In this document: in pieces, positions 46,150-56,710 of the stretch | How positions within the stretch are numbered: position 1 is the first letter of the stretch | Layout of the letters: each line of letters starts with the position of its first letter | Source of the DNA: Chamaecrista fasciculata | Taxonomy: Eukaryota > Streptophyta > Magnoliopsida > Fabales > Fabaceae | DNA: 64,000 nt | Direction of reading: 5' to 3' | Assembly: GCA_003254925.1 (NCBI GenBank) | Contig: QANZ01005615.1 | Location: forward strand, 1-64,000 | Translations under genes and position numbers: made by a program | Notes under the pieces: generated by a model | The model's input: the letters and a program-made list of their open reading frames with translations, nothing else | Told to the model about the DNA's origin: nothing | Databases searched by the model: none

Positions 46150-46809
46150 GGCAAAAGACTCTTTCGTACCCCTAAAGTTTGGGGTCAATTTCAGTTATGC
46201 CTTTAACGTTTGTTTTGAGTCAATTATGCCCCCAATATGAAACGTTAGTGTCAATTATACCCTAACCTTAATTTTTTTGGGCCAAAAATCCTATTTTGAT
46301 CTCTCAAGTTTGCTCAAAGTTTCGCTTTGGTCCCTCAAGTCTCCAGTGAACTTTTCGGCGAGATACACGGCGGCCCCAACGACTATGAAAACTTCTAATC
46401 CAAGGTTTTTTGACCTCATGAGTTTAATGACAGCCTTCATTTTGCGAACAAATGACCAGAAATATGATTTTTGGCAATTGTGTAATTTTTTGGCGGCTTG
46501 CCAGTCATTTTTGAGACAAATGGAGGCCGTCATTAAATTCGGGAGGTAAAAAAACCTAGGATTAGTAGTTTTCGTAGTTGTCAGGGCCGCCGTGTATCTC
46601 GCCAAAAAGTTCACCAGAGACTTGATGGTCCAAAACGGAACTTTGAACAAACTTGAGTGATCAAAATAAGACTTTGGCCCAAAAAAATTAAAGTTAAGGT
46701 ATAATTGACACCAATGTTTTATATTAGGGGTATAACTGACACAAAGCAAATGTTAAGGGCATAACTAAAACTGACTCTAAATGTTAGAGGCACTAAAGAA
46801 TATATTGCC
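46150..46809. mobile_element. 660-bp foldback element, nearly all stem
   Basis: It begins GGCAAAAGACTCTTTCGTAC and ends in the inverted AAGAATATATTGCC. The flanks TATATATAT and CATATATAT are similar but low-complexity. The arms stay inverted almost to the centre near 46480, for example CGGCGAGATACACGGCGGCC at left and GGCCGCCGTGTATCTCGCC at right. The two opposing frames (46277-46549 and 46291-46749) encode similar strings for this reason and are not genes. Confidence 0.8.
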
Positions 46810-46872
46810 CATATATATTTTTTTTCTTGTTTGGAAAAGAAGGTTCATTATAGTTGAACATGATAACATTGA

Positions 46873-47156
46873 GTGCTCAAATTGAAGGACCAGCTACATG
46901 GGAACGTTGCTCTCGCATTTTCACACCGCAGTTTAGCGCGCTTTTTCAATCAGGGTGGAACTATTGTCAACGAAAGCTTGCTTATTACGGACATTAAAAA
47001 CCTTCTTTCACACGTCAACTTGAAGGTTTTCCACGCCCCGACGGCGCTTTCCAAGGAGCTTTTTAGTTGGCCTCCAAACCTTTTGGTCGTTCGTGATAGA
47101 TTTTATGTTTTCTTCTCTGAATTTCCTTTGTAATTGTTTTTGTGGTATCAAAAAAA
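46873..47156 (+). mobile_element. 5'-truncated LINE insertion with 16-bp duplication
   Basis: A 284-bp insert ends in a poly-A run. It is flanked by AACATGATAACATTGA on both sides (46857-46872 and 47157-47172; the first bases may be shared with the A-tail). The frame 46873-47133 resembles the end of a LINE RNase H (LITDIKNLLSHVNLKVFHAP), followed by a short 3' UTR. Target-primed reverse transcription explains the 5' truncation. Confidence 0.85.
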
Positions 47157-47571
47157 AACATGATAACATTGATTGTTCCAGAATAATGCCTTTTCTGTTA
47201 TCTCAAAATTGGTGAACAAGTGAGTTGGTCGGGATACGGAATATTCAAAATAATAATATTGTCGTGGATACTTTAAATTTTTATTCATTTTGCATAAATA
47301 AAAGTTTATTTTTTCAAGTTTATTGATAAAATGTTCAAAATTGAAAAATCTTATGAGTTATGTTGATTAGTTTTGTTAATTATATAAAGGGTAAATTACA
47401 TATTAATCACATGTGATACGTTTGATTCTTATATTGATGTGTGATCTTTCTAGTTTTACTGTGACCTGAGTTTATCATCGTTAAGTAGTTAGGGTACCTT
47501 GGTTTTGTTCTATCAATCTTAAAGTAAAATCTTGAGGTGACGCTCACATGATTTAGTAACAAAAAAAAATT

Positions 47572-47997
47572 AAATTTTGGCTCACAAACTATCAGATAAA
47601 TTTCATTTTGTTGCTAAAACTATTTTTCTTTTATTTTGATCCTTAAACTTTAATATTTGTTCCATTTTTTATCCAAAAAATGTGATTTCATATAGTTTAT
47701 GTCATTATTTCTCTTTAAATATAGAGGTGATCAAGGGCCGAGTTTTGGCCGAACTCGAAACCAACCTAATTAGACTCAGGTTAGGCCAAACCAGGCCACT
47801 TTATTAAAAAAAAAATCATTTTTTTGTATTTAACCCATTTATAAATTAGTGGTTGATTTTTATTTCTAATTTATGACTTACATTTCAAAGATCAAAACGA
47901 AACAAATGTGAAATTCAAGGACAAAAATGAAACCAAAAATAATTTTTATGACCAACATGAAACTTACCCCATAGTTTGAAGACCAAAAATGAGATTT
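47572..47997. mobile_element. foldback element, possibly interrupted
   Basis: The left arm (TTTTGGCTCACAAACTATCA...TTTCATTTTGTTGC) and right arm (GACCAACATGAAACTTACCC, then AGTTTGAAGACCAAAAATGAG) are inverted. Near 47722 a TAGAGGTGATCAAGGGCCGA motif that looks like a hAT end sits in the middle, but its partner end is not clear. Confidence 0.5.
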
Positions 47998-48432
47998 TAA
48001 CCTTAGTAGAAATCGACGGCTAAGATGCAAGAGAAATCAACAGCTAAGATGCAATAGAAATCGATGACCGAGATACATTATAAATTGATGACTAATATTG
48101 TGTCATGTCAACATTTTCTATTAAAATTAATGAAAAAAATTACTGATATTATATAATTGCTTAACGACCAGAAGTTCAAATTCTTGAGTGACACTGAAAA
48201 AATTACACACCACTAATGTGGGAATCAGACATACCACAAACACTAAATCTGTAATTTACTTTTATGTAAGTACTGTTGAGTCTTAATTTATAATTGTATA
48301 TAAATTTCATGGAGGCAATATTTAATTTTAATATAGTACTTTTTATCAAACCAAACTAGTTTCTAATTAATTTAATTTGACTTTTGTTTCCTGTTGATTA
48401 ACTTGTATTAATATTGAATAGTATCCAAAATA
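47998..48432. other. intergenic, nothing recognised
   Basis: It contains a short triplicated phrase (AAATCGACGGCTAAGATGCA and two variants, 48009-48080). No gene is supported. Confidence 0.4.
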
Positions 48433-48682
48433 GGCTTTATTACTCATTTGACTCTCTCTCATCACTTATTGACATTAAAAGGTGGTTTAGTTATTTTATT
48501 CCATGGATGGTCCACCTGAACTCTCTCTCCTCATTTATTTTGTATTTTTATACTTCTTTTTTTTAAAAAACTTCTCTCCTCAACATTAATATATTTTCTT
48601 TTTGCTTCTTTTTATGATTTATTTTTTTTTAAAAGTCTCTCCCATCATATATATTATTTTAATAATTTTTTTAACAGACACG
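48433..48682 (-). repeat. dispersed repeat, copy 2
   Basis: Reverse complement of positions 1-212 with scattered changes (GACATTAAAAGGTGG, CCATGGATGG, CTCTCTCCTCA). The match continues to at least 48648, which corresponds to window position 1. N at 48686 lies just outside. Confidence 0.7.
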
Positions 48683-48689
48683 TAGNTTG

Positions 48690-49109
48690 AATTCAGGAAA
48701 GGTGTCGTATAGGCGCAAACTCCCAAATAGACAAACACAGACTACGAACCATCTTTGGAGGCCACACCCTATGGAGTATAGAGAGAAACACAAAGAGGGG
48801 CCTATCAATCACAATTACAAATTCACAAGTGTAATGAAAATGAAGGATACTCCTTCCTAAATTCTCATGTGAACTTCACGTTCTCACTTTCACCTCATCT
48901 TCACCTACTCAAACCTCTAAATTTGGGATCCATTTATTTTGATACAAAATTGACAAGGATGCAATATAGGAAAGGCTTTAATTATTATCTTTCCATTTTA
49001 TCAATTTCTTGTTAACCTTTAATGAAGAGTACTGTTGAATATAAACACAATGGAGTTAATAAATGTGAATGGAAAATTATTTCGATTATTTTTAATTTTA
49101 AATATTCAT
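48690..49109. other. intergenic, nothing recognised
   Basis: No ORF or repeat is supported between the dispersed repeat and the 86-bp array. Confidence 0.4.
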
Positions 49110-49542
49110 TATGATATACCACCCCTTGGGAGTTGGCGAATAATCCTTACTCGGAGGATGACGCCGACAACCCCTCTCGGACTTTCAGGAGGGACTAGTG
49201 ATACACACCCCTCGAGGGTTGGCGGATAACCTTTACACGGAGGATGATGCCGACGACCCCCCTCGGACTTTCAGGAGGGACTAGTGATACACACCCCTCG
49301 AAGGTTGGCGGATAACCCTTACTCGGAGGATGACGCCGACGACCCCCCTCGGACTTTCAGGAGGGACTAGTGATACACACCCCTCGAGGGTTGGCGGATA
49401 ACCTTTACTCAAAGGATGACGTCGACGACCCCCCTCGGACTTTCAGGAGGGACTAGTGATACACACCCCTCGAGGGTTGGCGGATAACCACTACTCGGAT
49501 GATGACGCCGACGACCCCCATCGGACTTTCAGGAGGGACTAG
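49110..49542 (+). repeat. 86-bp tandem array at a polypurine-tract/LTR junction
   Basis: GGAGGGACTAGTGATAYRCA begins at 49188, 49274, 49360, 49446 and 49532, exactly 86 bp apart. Each unit holds a copy of the GGAGGGACTAG tract, the first bases of the LTR (TGATACACACCCC) and GACGCCGACGACCCC. The last unit runs directly into the LTR at 49543. Confidence 0.9.
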
Positions 49543-50212
49543 TGATATGCATCCTTTAAATTACATACGAAGGACAAAGATCACCCGACGATAAAGAGGA
49601 AAGAACAAGACAAGGAAGATCCGACGCCAAAAGCAAACCAGCAAGGTCCCCTCCCACTCAAGCATTAAATGCCAAGATATTGACATTTAATGTGAAGATC
49701 CTTTGAGACCACGTGACCAGGTAAGGCTACACCAGTCACAGCGTACGTTTGGGCAAAAACACACACGCAAAATACCCAAAACACCCTCCGTACGCAGGGA
49801 TATGGTGAAAAGCACTCTTGGCTATCACTAACTCCCAAAAAAGGAAGGTTAGGCACCCCACTGCAGCTCGACAGTGACAGCTGTCGAGTCAGATCAACAA
49901 GACACAACAAGCCACTCACTGTGCATTCCCGAAAACACCCTCAACGTTCCTTTTGTACCTCGTACCCACGTGAGGCAAAAGGGACGTAGATAAATACAAG
50001 CAGACCACACACATTCGGAGGTAACCATTCTTAATCAAGAAAAATACTATTTCCTTTACTTGATCAAGAATCTGACTTAAGCATCGAAAAAGAATCACAA
50101 GGAACCCCCTGTGCAATCTCGTTTGCAGGATCCGACGACCTCAAGTCTCCAGAGACTGCACTTCACTGTGAACTCAAGGTTAGATTTATGCAGATCGAGC
50201 TTTGTAGTTTTC
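49543..50212 (+). mobile_element. truncated LTR element: 3' LTR related to 35690-40490
   Basis: It begins TGATATGCATCC right after GGAGGGACTAG and ends GGTTAGATTTATGCAGAT...TTTGTAGTTTTCA. Both ends match the LTR of the 35.7-40.5-kb element read on its coding strand. The middle is diverged and the length differs (670 against 509 bp). No 5' LTR or internal region beyond the 86-bp array is present, so this is a truncated relative in the opposite orientation. Confidence 0.75.
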
Positions 50213-52519
50213 ACGTTACAACATATATTTTTCATGTTCTTTGTACAACTATTTTGATTTGATTTGATGATAATATATATGTCTTTTGTGACCGTTTAAA
50301 CTTGAAGCCTCAGTGCCTCACATAGTCACATACAATCAATGTGAAGCGAGTAGGTGTAAATTTATAACTAGAAATTCAAATTACTTGCATACTATACGTA
50401 CTCAGTACTCACATGGACGAGAAGTGAGCATTTATGTGAGTTTATATAGAAGCATTTAGACTATTTTAGTACCATATGTGGTTTTCTTGTAAATTTCAGA
50501 CCAAAATAATAACAATAATAATCATAATAATAATAATAATAAGGGAAAACATATTTTTTTTAGTATTTTAAATTATATATTTCAATTATTCAAAAATCGA
50601 TCTCTTAACTCAGTATAAATTCAAAGACTAAATGATAATTTTTTTAAAAAGAAACTGGTAAGTTATAAAATAAAAAAAAGAAGAGAAACCTTACAATTAA
50701 AATGCAGATAACCCCCTATCAATAAGTATTTGGTGCAATGATAAACAAATTATACTAAGGCTAGATTCGAGTCTTGACGTCGACGTTATTAAAAAGACTT
50801 TAACTATTTTTTTTAATCTGAATAAAATTAATCTTCATCTAAATTATAACACTAGGTTGAGAAAATCTAAAATCTAAAATTATATATTAAAAGAAACTGA
50901 GAGGTAATAGGTGAGAAGTGAGAAGGATGATGACTGATGGAGAGTGGAGGTAGTTTGTCCTATTAGTTTCTCACGGGCTCCTTGAGTCGCGGTGTAATTT
51001 TGTAGGATAGCTCTCTCACAAGTCAATTCACAAAGAATAATCAATAATACGGAACTTTTCGTTTCTTTATTTATCTGAAATTTATATTGACATCTCTGGG
51101 GAAAAAAAATGGAGTCTCGAATTCTGCATACTCTAGACGGTAGGAAAAATGCATAATTATTTACAAAGGGTATATGTACTTGTTTGATTGTGTTTATATA
51201 TATATAAGAAAAAAAATAAAAAATGTTTGACAAAATTTTTTTTAAAAAAAATTTAAAAACAAAATATTTTAAAAATTTATTTTAGATGATTTTGCATTAA
51301 TAGAATAATACCGTATCATTAATAAAAGTTAATTTTCTGCATTTTTATTTATTTTCAGAGTTTAAAATACATTTGACTATTTTTTTAGAAAAAAATTAAA
51401 TCTGAAAATTTGTTTAATTTTTTTATTTTTAAGAATCATTTTTTTTTCAAGCCAAATTATCCTTTCACTCAGAAAAATAGGTTCTTTTTCTTTTGAATAT
51501 ATGTTTTATTAAATCTAATTTCAAAGCTCTACATTGTAGAGAAAAATTATGAAGAGTGTTTCCTTAAAAAGGAAAAAAGGATGTGTTTCCTTTTTTCACA
51601 TATTCAAAATTTCGTGATCTAAATAATTATGTTTATCTTTTGTTTTAATATAAGAGATCTAAATCTTTATCTTTGTATTTTTAGCTGTGTTGTTTAAGTT
51701 TTATGATTTTATCTCTTCTATTGTAAAATATTCTAGGATGGCTATTTTGCATTGTTATATTTATGCCAAGTAGCATCTCCTTATTGTATGGCCTTTTACC
51801 ATCTTTTGATGAATGAAAAATTTTCTTATAATAAAATAAATAAATAAATAAACTTTTTTAAAAAATAAGACTAAATTCTACAATTTTTTTTTTAAAATTT
51901 TACTTTTTATTTAAATATTTTGTGAACTGCTACAATTAATAAAAAAAATTACAAAATTTCTATTATATGTAAAAAAAAAATCTAGCTGTCAAGACTTTTA
52001 TTAAACCGAATATATAATATTTTAGTATTACCAAATATAACAATAGCTAAATACAAATTCTGGTTACTACTATATGCAATAAACTAATAACACTAAAATC
52101 ATCTCAGCCAAAAGAAAAAAGATATTCTAAATCTTTGCGTTTCACGTTACATGTAAGAAAATATGCAAGGAAAAATTTGAAAAACACGTTCGATTTTTTC
52201 CTACCAAAACAATTTTTTTTTTTGACAAACACGATGAGACATAAAGAATTATATGGTAAACACCAAACATGATCTTTGGTTCTTGGAGCCTTTTACTGTT
52301 TGGGTCTGAATATAGAGCTAGGCCCGCATTGGAATTTTATGGGCCTTTGTTTAGCCCAAAATAAAAGTCCCTTGACATCCTCGTTCTATTCTCAATGAGG
52401 TTAGAAATCAAATGCTTTTTTCTAGAAAAAAAATACATAACATTGGTTTTGTCCCAAATTCTCAATTTGGATTTCCAATTATGTCTTTATCACTTACATA
52501 AAATTTAAAGTATTATTTG
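50213..52519. other. intergenic, nothing recognised
   Basis: AT-rich DNA with homopolymer runs. A possible, badly decayed SINE head (CTAGATTCGAGTCTTGACG near 50761) is not firm. No gene is supported. Confidence 0.45.
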
Positions 52520-52715
52520 TTAGGGCGCGCCAAGCTCATGCAGTAGTGGAAGGCAAGAGCGACGCTCAGGAATCCCAGTAGCAAGCTACTGTATTGGATC
52601 CCTCCCCTTAAAAAATTAATTTAATATCATGTGGATCAATGACCCACGTATCAGATATTAAACTGATAAGAACAGATACTACACTTGATCTTAGCCAAAA
52701 GGCCGAGAAAGGTAT
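52520..52715 (-). ncRNA. U2: U2 spliceosomal snRNA
   Basis: Read on the - strand, the sequence starts ATACCTTTCTCGGCCTTTTG at 52715. It continues with the branch-point recognition segment (GTGTAGTATCTG, GTAGTA at 52682-52677), the stem IIa region (CTTATCAGTTTAATATCTG), a GTGGGTCATTGATCCAC hairpin and an Sm-type TTAATTTTTTAAGGGG, then the 3' hairpins. The RNA pairs with the intron branch site in the spliceosome. The length of about 196 nt is taken from the known plant size, so the 3' end is approximate. The intact body and promoter suggest a functional gene. Confidence 0.93.
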
Positions 52716-52740
52716 GCTTTAGACGTTCTCTTCTCGTGGC

Positions 52741-52747
52741 TTTTATA
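52741..52747 (-). promoter_or_regulatory. TATA box of the U2 gene
   Basis: TATAAAA on the - strand, at -26 to -32 from the U2 5' end. Together with the USE it forms the normal plant snRNA promoter. Confidence 0.85.
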
Positions 52748-52781
52748 CTAGCGTGTCTATATAGCTTCTCTTGTTATTCAG

Positions 52782-52792
52782 CGATGTGGGAC
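52782..52792 (-). promoter_or_regulatory. upstream sequence element (USE) of the U2 gene
   Basis: GTCCCACATCG on the - strand, a perfect match to the plant snRNA USE (RTCCCACATCG), at about -67 to -77. The 34 bp between USE and TATA is the Pol II type of spacing, as expected for U2. Confidence 0.9.
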
Positions 52793-54458
52793 TTGTTGGC
52801 AACCGTTAGATCTTAGAACGCAAGAGAACGGAGGTTTCTTGTATATGTTTTGTTTTGTTTGTTTTTTAATCTCATTATATGTGTCTCTGTGAATTTAGTG
52901 TTTTATTACAAAGAAATTTGAGTCTTCTAGGGAGGTGGTGGAGCAGAAGGCATTGGTAGATAGAAAATTAAACTATTTACATTAGGGTTTAGCTTTAACT
53001 TCAACTTAATCTTAATTAAAATGTTTGTTGTCTGTATATAGAGTTTTTATATATTGAGTATTTTATCTCTACATACAAAATTAAAATTCAGAAATCAGAA
53101 TCCGACATAAACTTAGTATTTCAAGAAACGGGTGACTGAACGTGCAAGCATTGATTAGCATTTGAAGAGAAAAAAAAACTTGTAGTTTCTGCATCATTTT
53201 AGAGGAAGTTTATTGACTCTCCTCATATAGACAAAGTTTGGATTGAATGATTTGAATCCATGACAGATAATTTATTATAATTTAGTCCTCTAGCGATTAT
53301 TGTCCCTCCACGTTCCACTCACATTCGAGGTCAAAATTCAACTCCAGATCTAATTAATAGTCCATTAATTAATTTAGATATAATATATATATATATATGT
53401 ATATATTGAATATAATAAAAAGCTCTCCTCATCCATTCCAGCCATTACACTTGGTATTTGGGTGATATAGAATATATTCTTGGATTGAAGCTTGTGTTAA
53501 TAAATTTGTTTGAGTTGTCTTTGACTTGTACTTTGGTTTAACCGGCACGTCTAGGCGAAGCATATTTAACCAATAAGTAGGTAACTTGAAGCCTAAGGCT
53601 AAGGCTAAGGGGTTGCCCATCTGATCCATCCATTGGATAGGCCGTTATATTAACTTGCAAGAAAAACGCAACACTCGCAATAAGCCGTTGCCACTCTTAG
53701 AAGCCTTTCCATCCAGGACAAATGAAGTGCCACATGACATGACATGATCCTTCAAATTCCTTTCGATTGCGAAAGCGACATCGCAACTATTTGCTTACTT
53801 CATTCATTCATCGAAATCCCCAAAACAAACTCTATCCCTTTACAAGACGCATTAGCCGTAACTAATTAAGTAATTACTACTTCAAGTGTGTCATTACACA
53901 TTACATTTATTGGGTCGGTTGCGGGAAATTTGCCTCCATCCCACATTACAGCATATATAGAATAATTTTTTTTTTATTTTTCACATGTATTAGACAACTC
54001 TTTTGATATATAGATATCGAATTTGGATTCAGAGAGATTAGACATTCGGTTACACCCAACTCTCATTGGTATGTATATATATATAATTTTGAGGTTTTTT
54101 TTTGGGTAGTGTAAATTATGCATTATATATATATGATGTTTATTTTAGAAGAGTAGATAGGATGCAATCAGAGTCCGAAGTTTTCGGGAAATAGGTAGAT
54201 ATATAGACATATGGATGACAAGTACTTGTCAACTTGTTGAGGTGGATGGTGTTTGGCTGAGCTAGGCTATCTAACTTGCTCCTTTAAAGTTGATTATTGA
54301 TTAGTTGCTTCAATTCAATTACAGATAGAGAGAGACATGTTAATTTGGGGATGAAGACAGAGACATGTTCAATGGGTGAATCTATAAAGCATGCATTAGC
54401 AGCCACAATCCTATGTAGAGGCACCACAACCAATAAGAATAAAAAGAAGAAGAAGAAG
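52793..54458. other. intergenic between U2 and lipase
   Basis: No further gene is supported. A 66-residue frame on the - strand (53429-53629) has no recognisable motif. The last few hundred bases should contain the lipase promoter and leader. Confidence 0.45.
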
Positions 54459-56252
54459 ATGGGGATAGGGAGAAGATCATGGAGAGAATTAAGCGGAGAA
54501 ACACAGTGGAAAGACCTTCTAGATCCACTGGACTTAGATCTTCGAAAGTACATAATCCGGTACGGCGAGATGGCGCAGGCAGCGTACGACACTTTCAACA
54601 CAGAGAAGGCTTCTAAATTCGCGGGAAGCAGCCGGTATGCAAAGAGGGACATGTTAGACAAGGTTGGGTTGGAGAAGGGAAGACCGTACAGGTACGAGGT
54701 GACCAAGTACTTGTATGCCACGTCAGAGGTGGATGTCCCTGAGGCCTTCATGGTGAAGTCCTTGTCCAGAGAGGCCTGGAGTAAGGAGTCTAATTGGATA
54801 GGGTACGTGGCGGTGGCGACGACGGCGACAGCGGCGGAGGAAGGGAGGAGGGACATTGTGGTGGTGTGGAGAGGGACAGTGCAGACGTTGGAGTGGGTCA
54901 ATGATCTTGAGTTTGTGTTGGTGGATGCTTCCCACTTGTTTAGGCCTAAGGGTGCAAAAGGAAAAGGAAAAGGATTAATTGATGATGATGATGGTCCTAA
55001 AGTGCACCAGGGTTGGTATTCTATTTATACTTCTCAGGATCCTAGGTCTCCCTTCAACAAGACCAGTGCCAGAACTCAGGTATATATATTTCTCTACATG
55101 TTGTATGTTCTCATATCTTTTGTTAACGTCTTAATTTGGTCATATATCTTTTTTTATTTACACTTTTGGTCTCATATCTTTTGACTAGATCTCAATTTGG
55201 TCCCGTATGTTTTTTGTTGCACTTTTAATCTCATATCTTTTGCTCTGGTTGTAAAATTGGTCTCATATTTTTTTGGTCATGTTACATAATTAATCTCATA
55301 TCTTTATAAAAGATTTCACATTATGGGATTAACAATGGAACTTTTTCAAAAAATATGGGACCAAATTTGCAATAAAGAAGATATTGGATCAATTCTGCAT
55401 CTAACCAGAAGATTTGGGGACCAAAGTGGAACAAAAAGAGATACATGACCAAATTGAAACGTGAGCAAAAGATATAAGATCAAAAATACAATTCGGCCTT
55501 AAGTTAATTTTGTGGGTGATTTGTATATCAAATTAGTTTGAATCTTAAATCATAGTCGTTAAGAGACATTTCACAAAATTCCAGCTTCCTTTTTAAGACA
55601 AGCTAAGTGATGAATCGTTCCTAATTAATATATATATGTGTATGTGTACATGCAGGTGCTAAGCGAGATAAGGAGGTTGGTAGAGTTATACAAGAACGAA
55701 GAAATAAGCATAACGATAACAGGACACAGTCTAGGAGCTGCACTTGCAACCATTAACGCAGTGGACATAGTGGCAAACGGCTACCACAAGCCGTCGTGTC
55801 CAGTGACAGCCATTGCATTTGCGAGCCCTCGCGTGGGAGACCTCAACTTCCAGAGGCTGTTCGAGTCCTTCAAAGACTTACGAGCCTTGCGTGTTCGGAA
55901 CGAGCTCGACATCGTCCCAAACTATCCCCTGATAGGGTACGGGGACATGGGACAAGAGCTTAGGATTGATACAAGGAAGTCCAAGTACTTCAAGACCCCA
56001 GGTAACGCCTCCTCATGGCACAACTTGGAGGCTTACTTGCATGGCGTGGCGGGAACTCAAGGAAGCAGAGGAGGATTTAAGCTTGAAGTGAATCGTGATA
56101 TTGCGCTTCTCAATAAGTCCATGGATGGCTTGAGAGATGAGTATCTTGTGCCTGTGTTCTGGAGAGTCGAGAAGAATAAGGGTATGGTGCAGCAGCCAGA
56201 TGGGTCTTGGAAGCTCGTGGATCATGAGGACGAGGAAGATGGTGGCTTTTGA
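54459..56252 (+). CDS. DAD1-like class II phospholipase A1 (PLA1-IIgamma type)
   Basis: Two exons, 54459-55079 and 55656-56252, join in phase 0 at GT-AG sites to give 405 aa, the usual size for class II DAD1-like acylhydrolases. The N-terminus ([19 protein letters not shown]) and [13 protein letters not shown] are family hallmarks. The lipase_3 core has VVWRGT (oxyanion region), the nucleophile elbow GHSLGAALA (Ser232), [10 protein letters not shown] (Asp292) and [13 protein letters not shown], whose His329 or His336 completes the triad. It is expected to release fatty acid from the sn-1 position of phospholipids or galactolipids. There is no transit peptide from this start, so a cytosolic location is likely. 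The frame is open upstream to 54297 with a lysine run before Met54459; I prefer 54459 because it matches the family start. The intron holds a foldback MITE. The gene converges on the GDSL gene, with 458 bp between stop codons. Confidence 0.92.
55082..55500. mobile_element. foldback MITE in the lipase intron
   Basis: The left arm (GTTCTCATATCTTTTGTTAA) and right arm (AGCAAAAGATATAAGATC) are inverted, with inner phrases GGTCCCGTATG and GGACCAAATT. It is the 'CATATCTTTTG' family and fills most of the 576-bp intron, starting a few bases after the 5' splice site. Confidence 0.65.
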
Positions 56253-56710
56253 ATTTTACATGCAGAGATCCGATCATGTTTTAAGGAAAAAGGACTAAAA
56301 AGCATATTTTCAAAATATACCGACTAAAATTGTTGTAATTTTAGAACTAATTGAGTGGCTTGAAAATAGCTTCATTCGGAGATTATTAATTAGTTTCTGG
56401 TGTTTTAATTTGGTTGATTGATTAGCAGGGACTTCTGATCTGGTGTGTGGTTGGCATTGGAATGTTCTGCAGATTTGTGGACTTTATAAATTCATTAAAT
56501 AATAAATGGCAGAATAAAATGATTTGTTGTAGAGTGTAGGGACAGCAAATTAAAGGTACTTGCTACATCATCAGATCACATCATTTGCTTGTATATACAA
56601 CTTTTTATACACGCAAAATATATATTCTTGGTGTTACAGCAAATTTCACCTTTGAGGCACAAGCAATGGATGCTATGAGGATGAAGAGGAGGTCATCTAA
56701 CATACAAGGA

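Noticed and set aside
46277-46749. Two opposed frames (90 and 152 codons) with similar peptides
   Set aside because: They are the two arms of the 660-bp foldback element, with no domain and no splice context.
53429-53629. 66-codon frame on the - strand
   Set aside because: No recognisable domain, no splice partners, AT-rich intergenic context.
54284-54935. Antisense frames of 205 and 70 codons opposite lipase exon 1
   Set aside because: The + strand encodes a clear lipase; the opposite frames have no family features.
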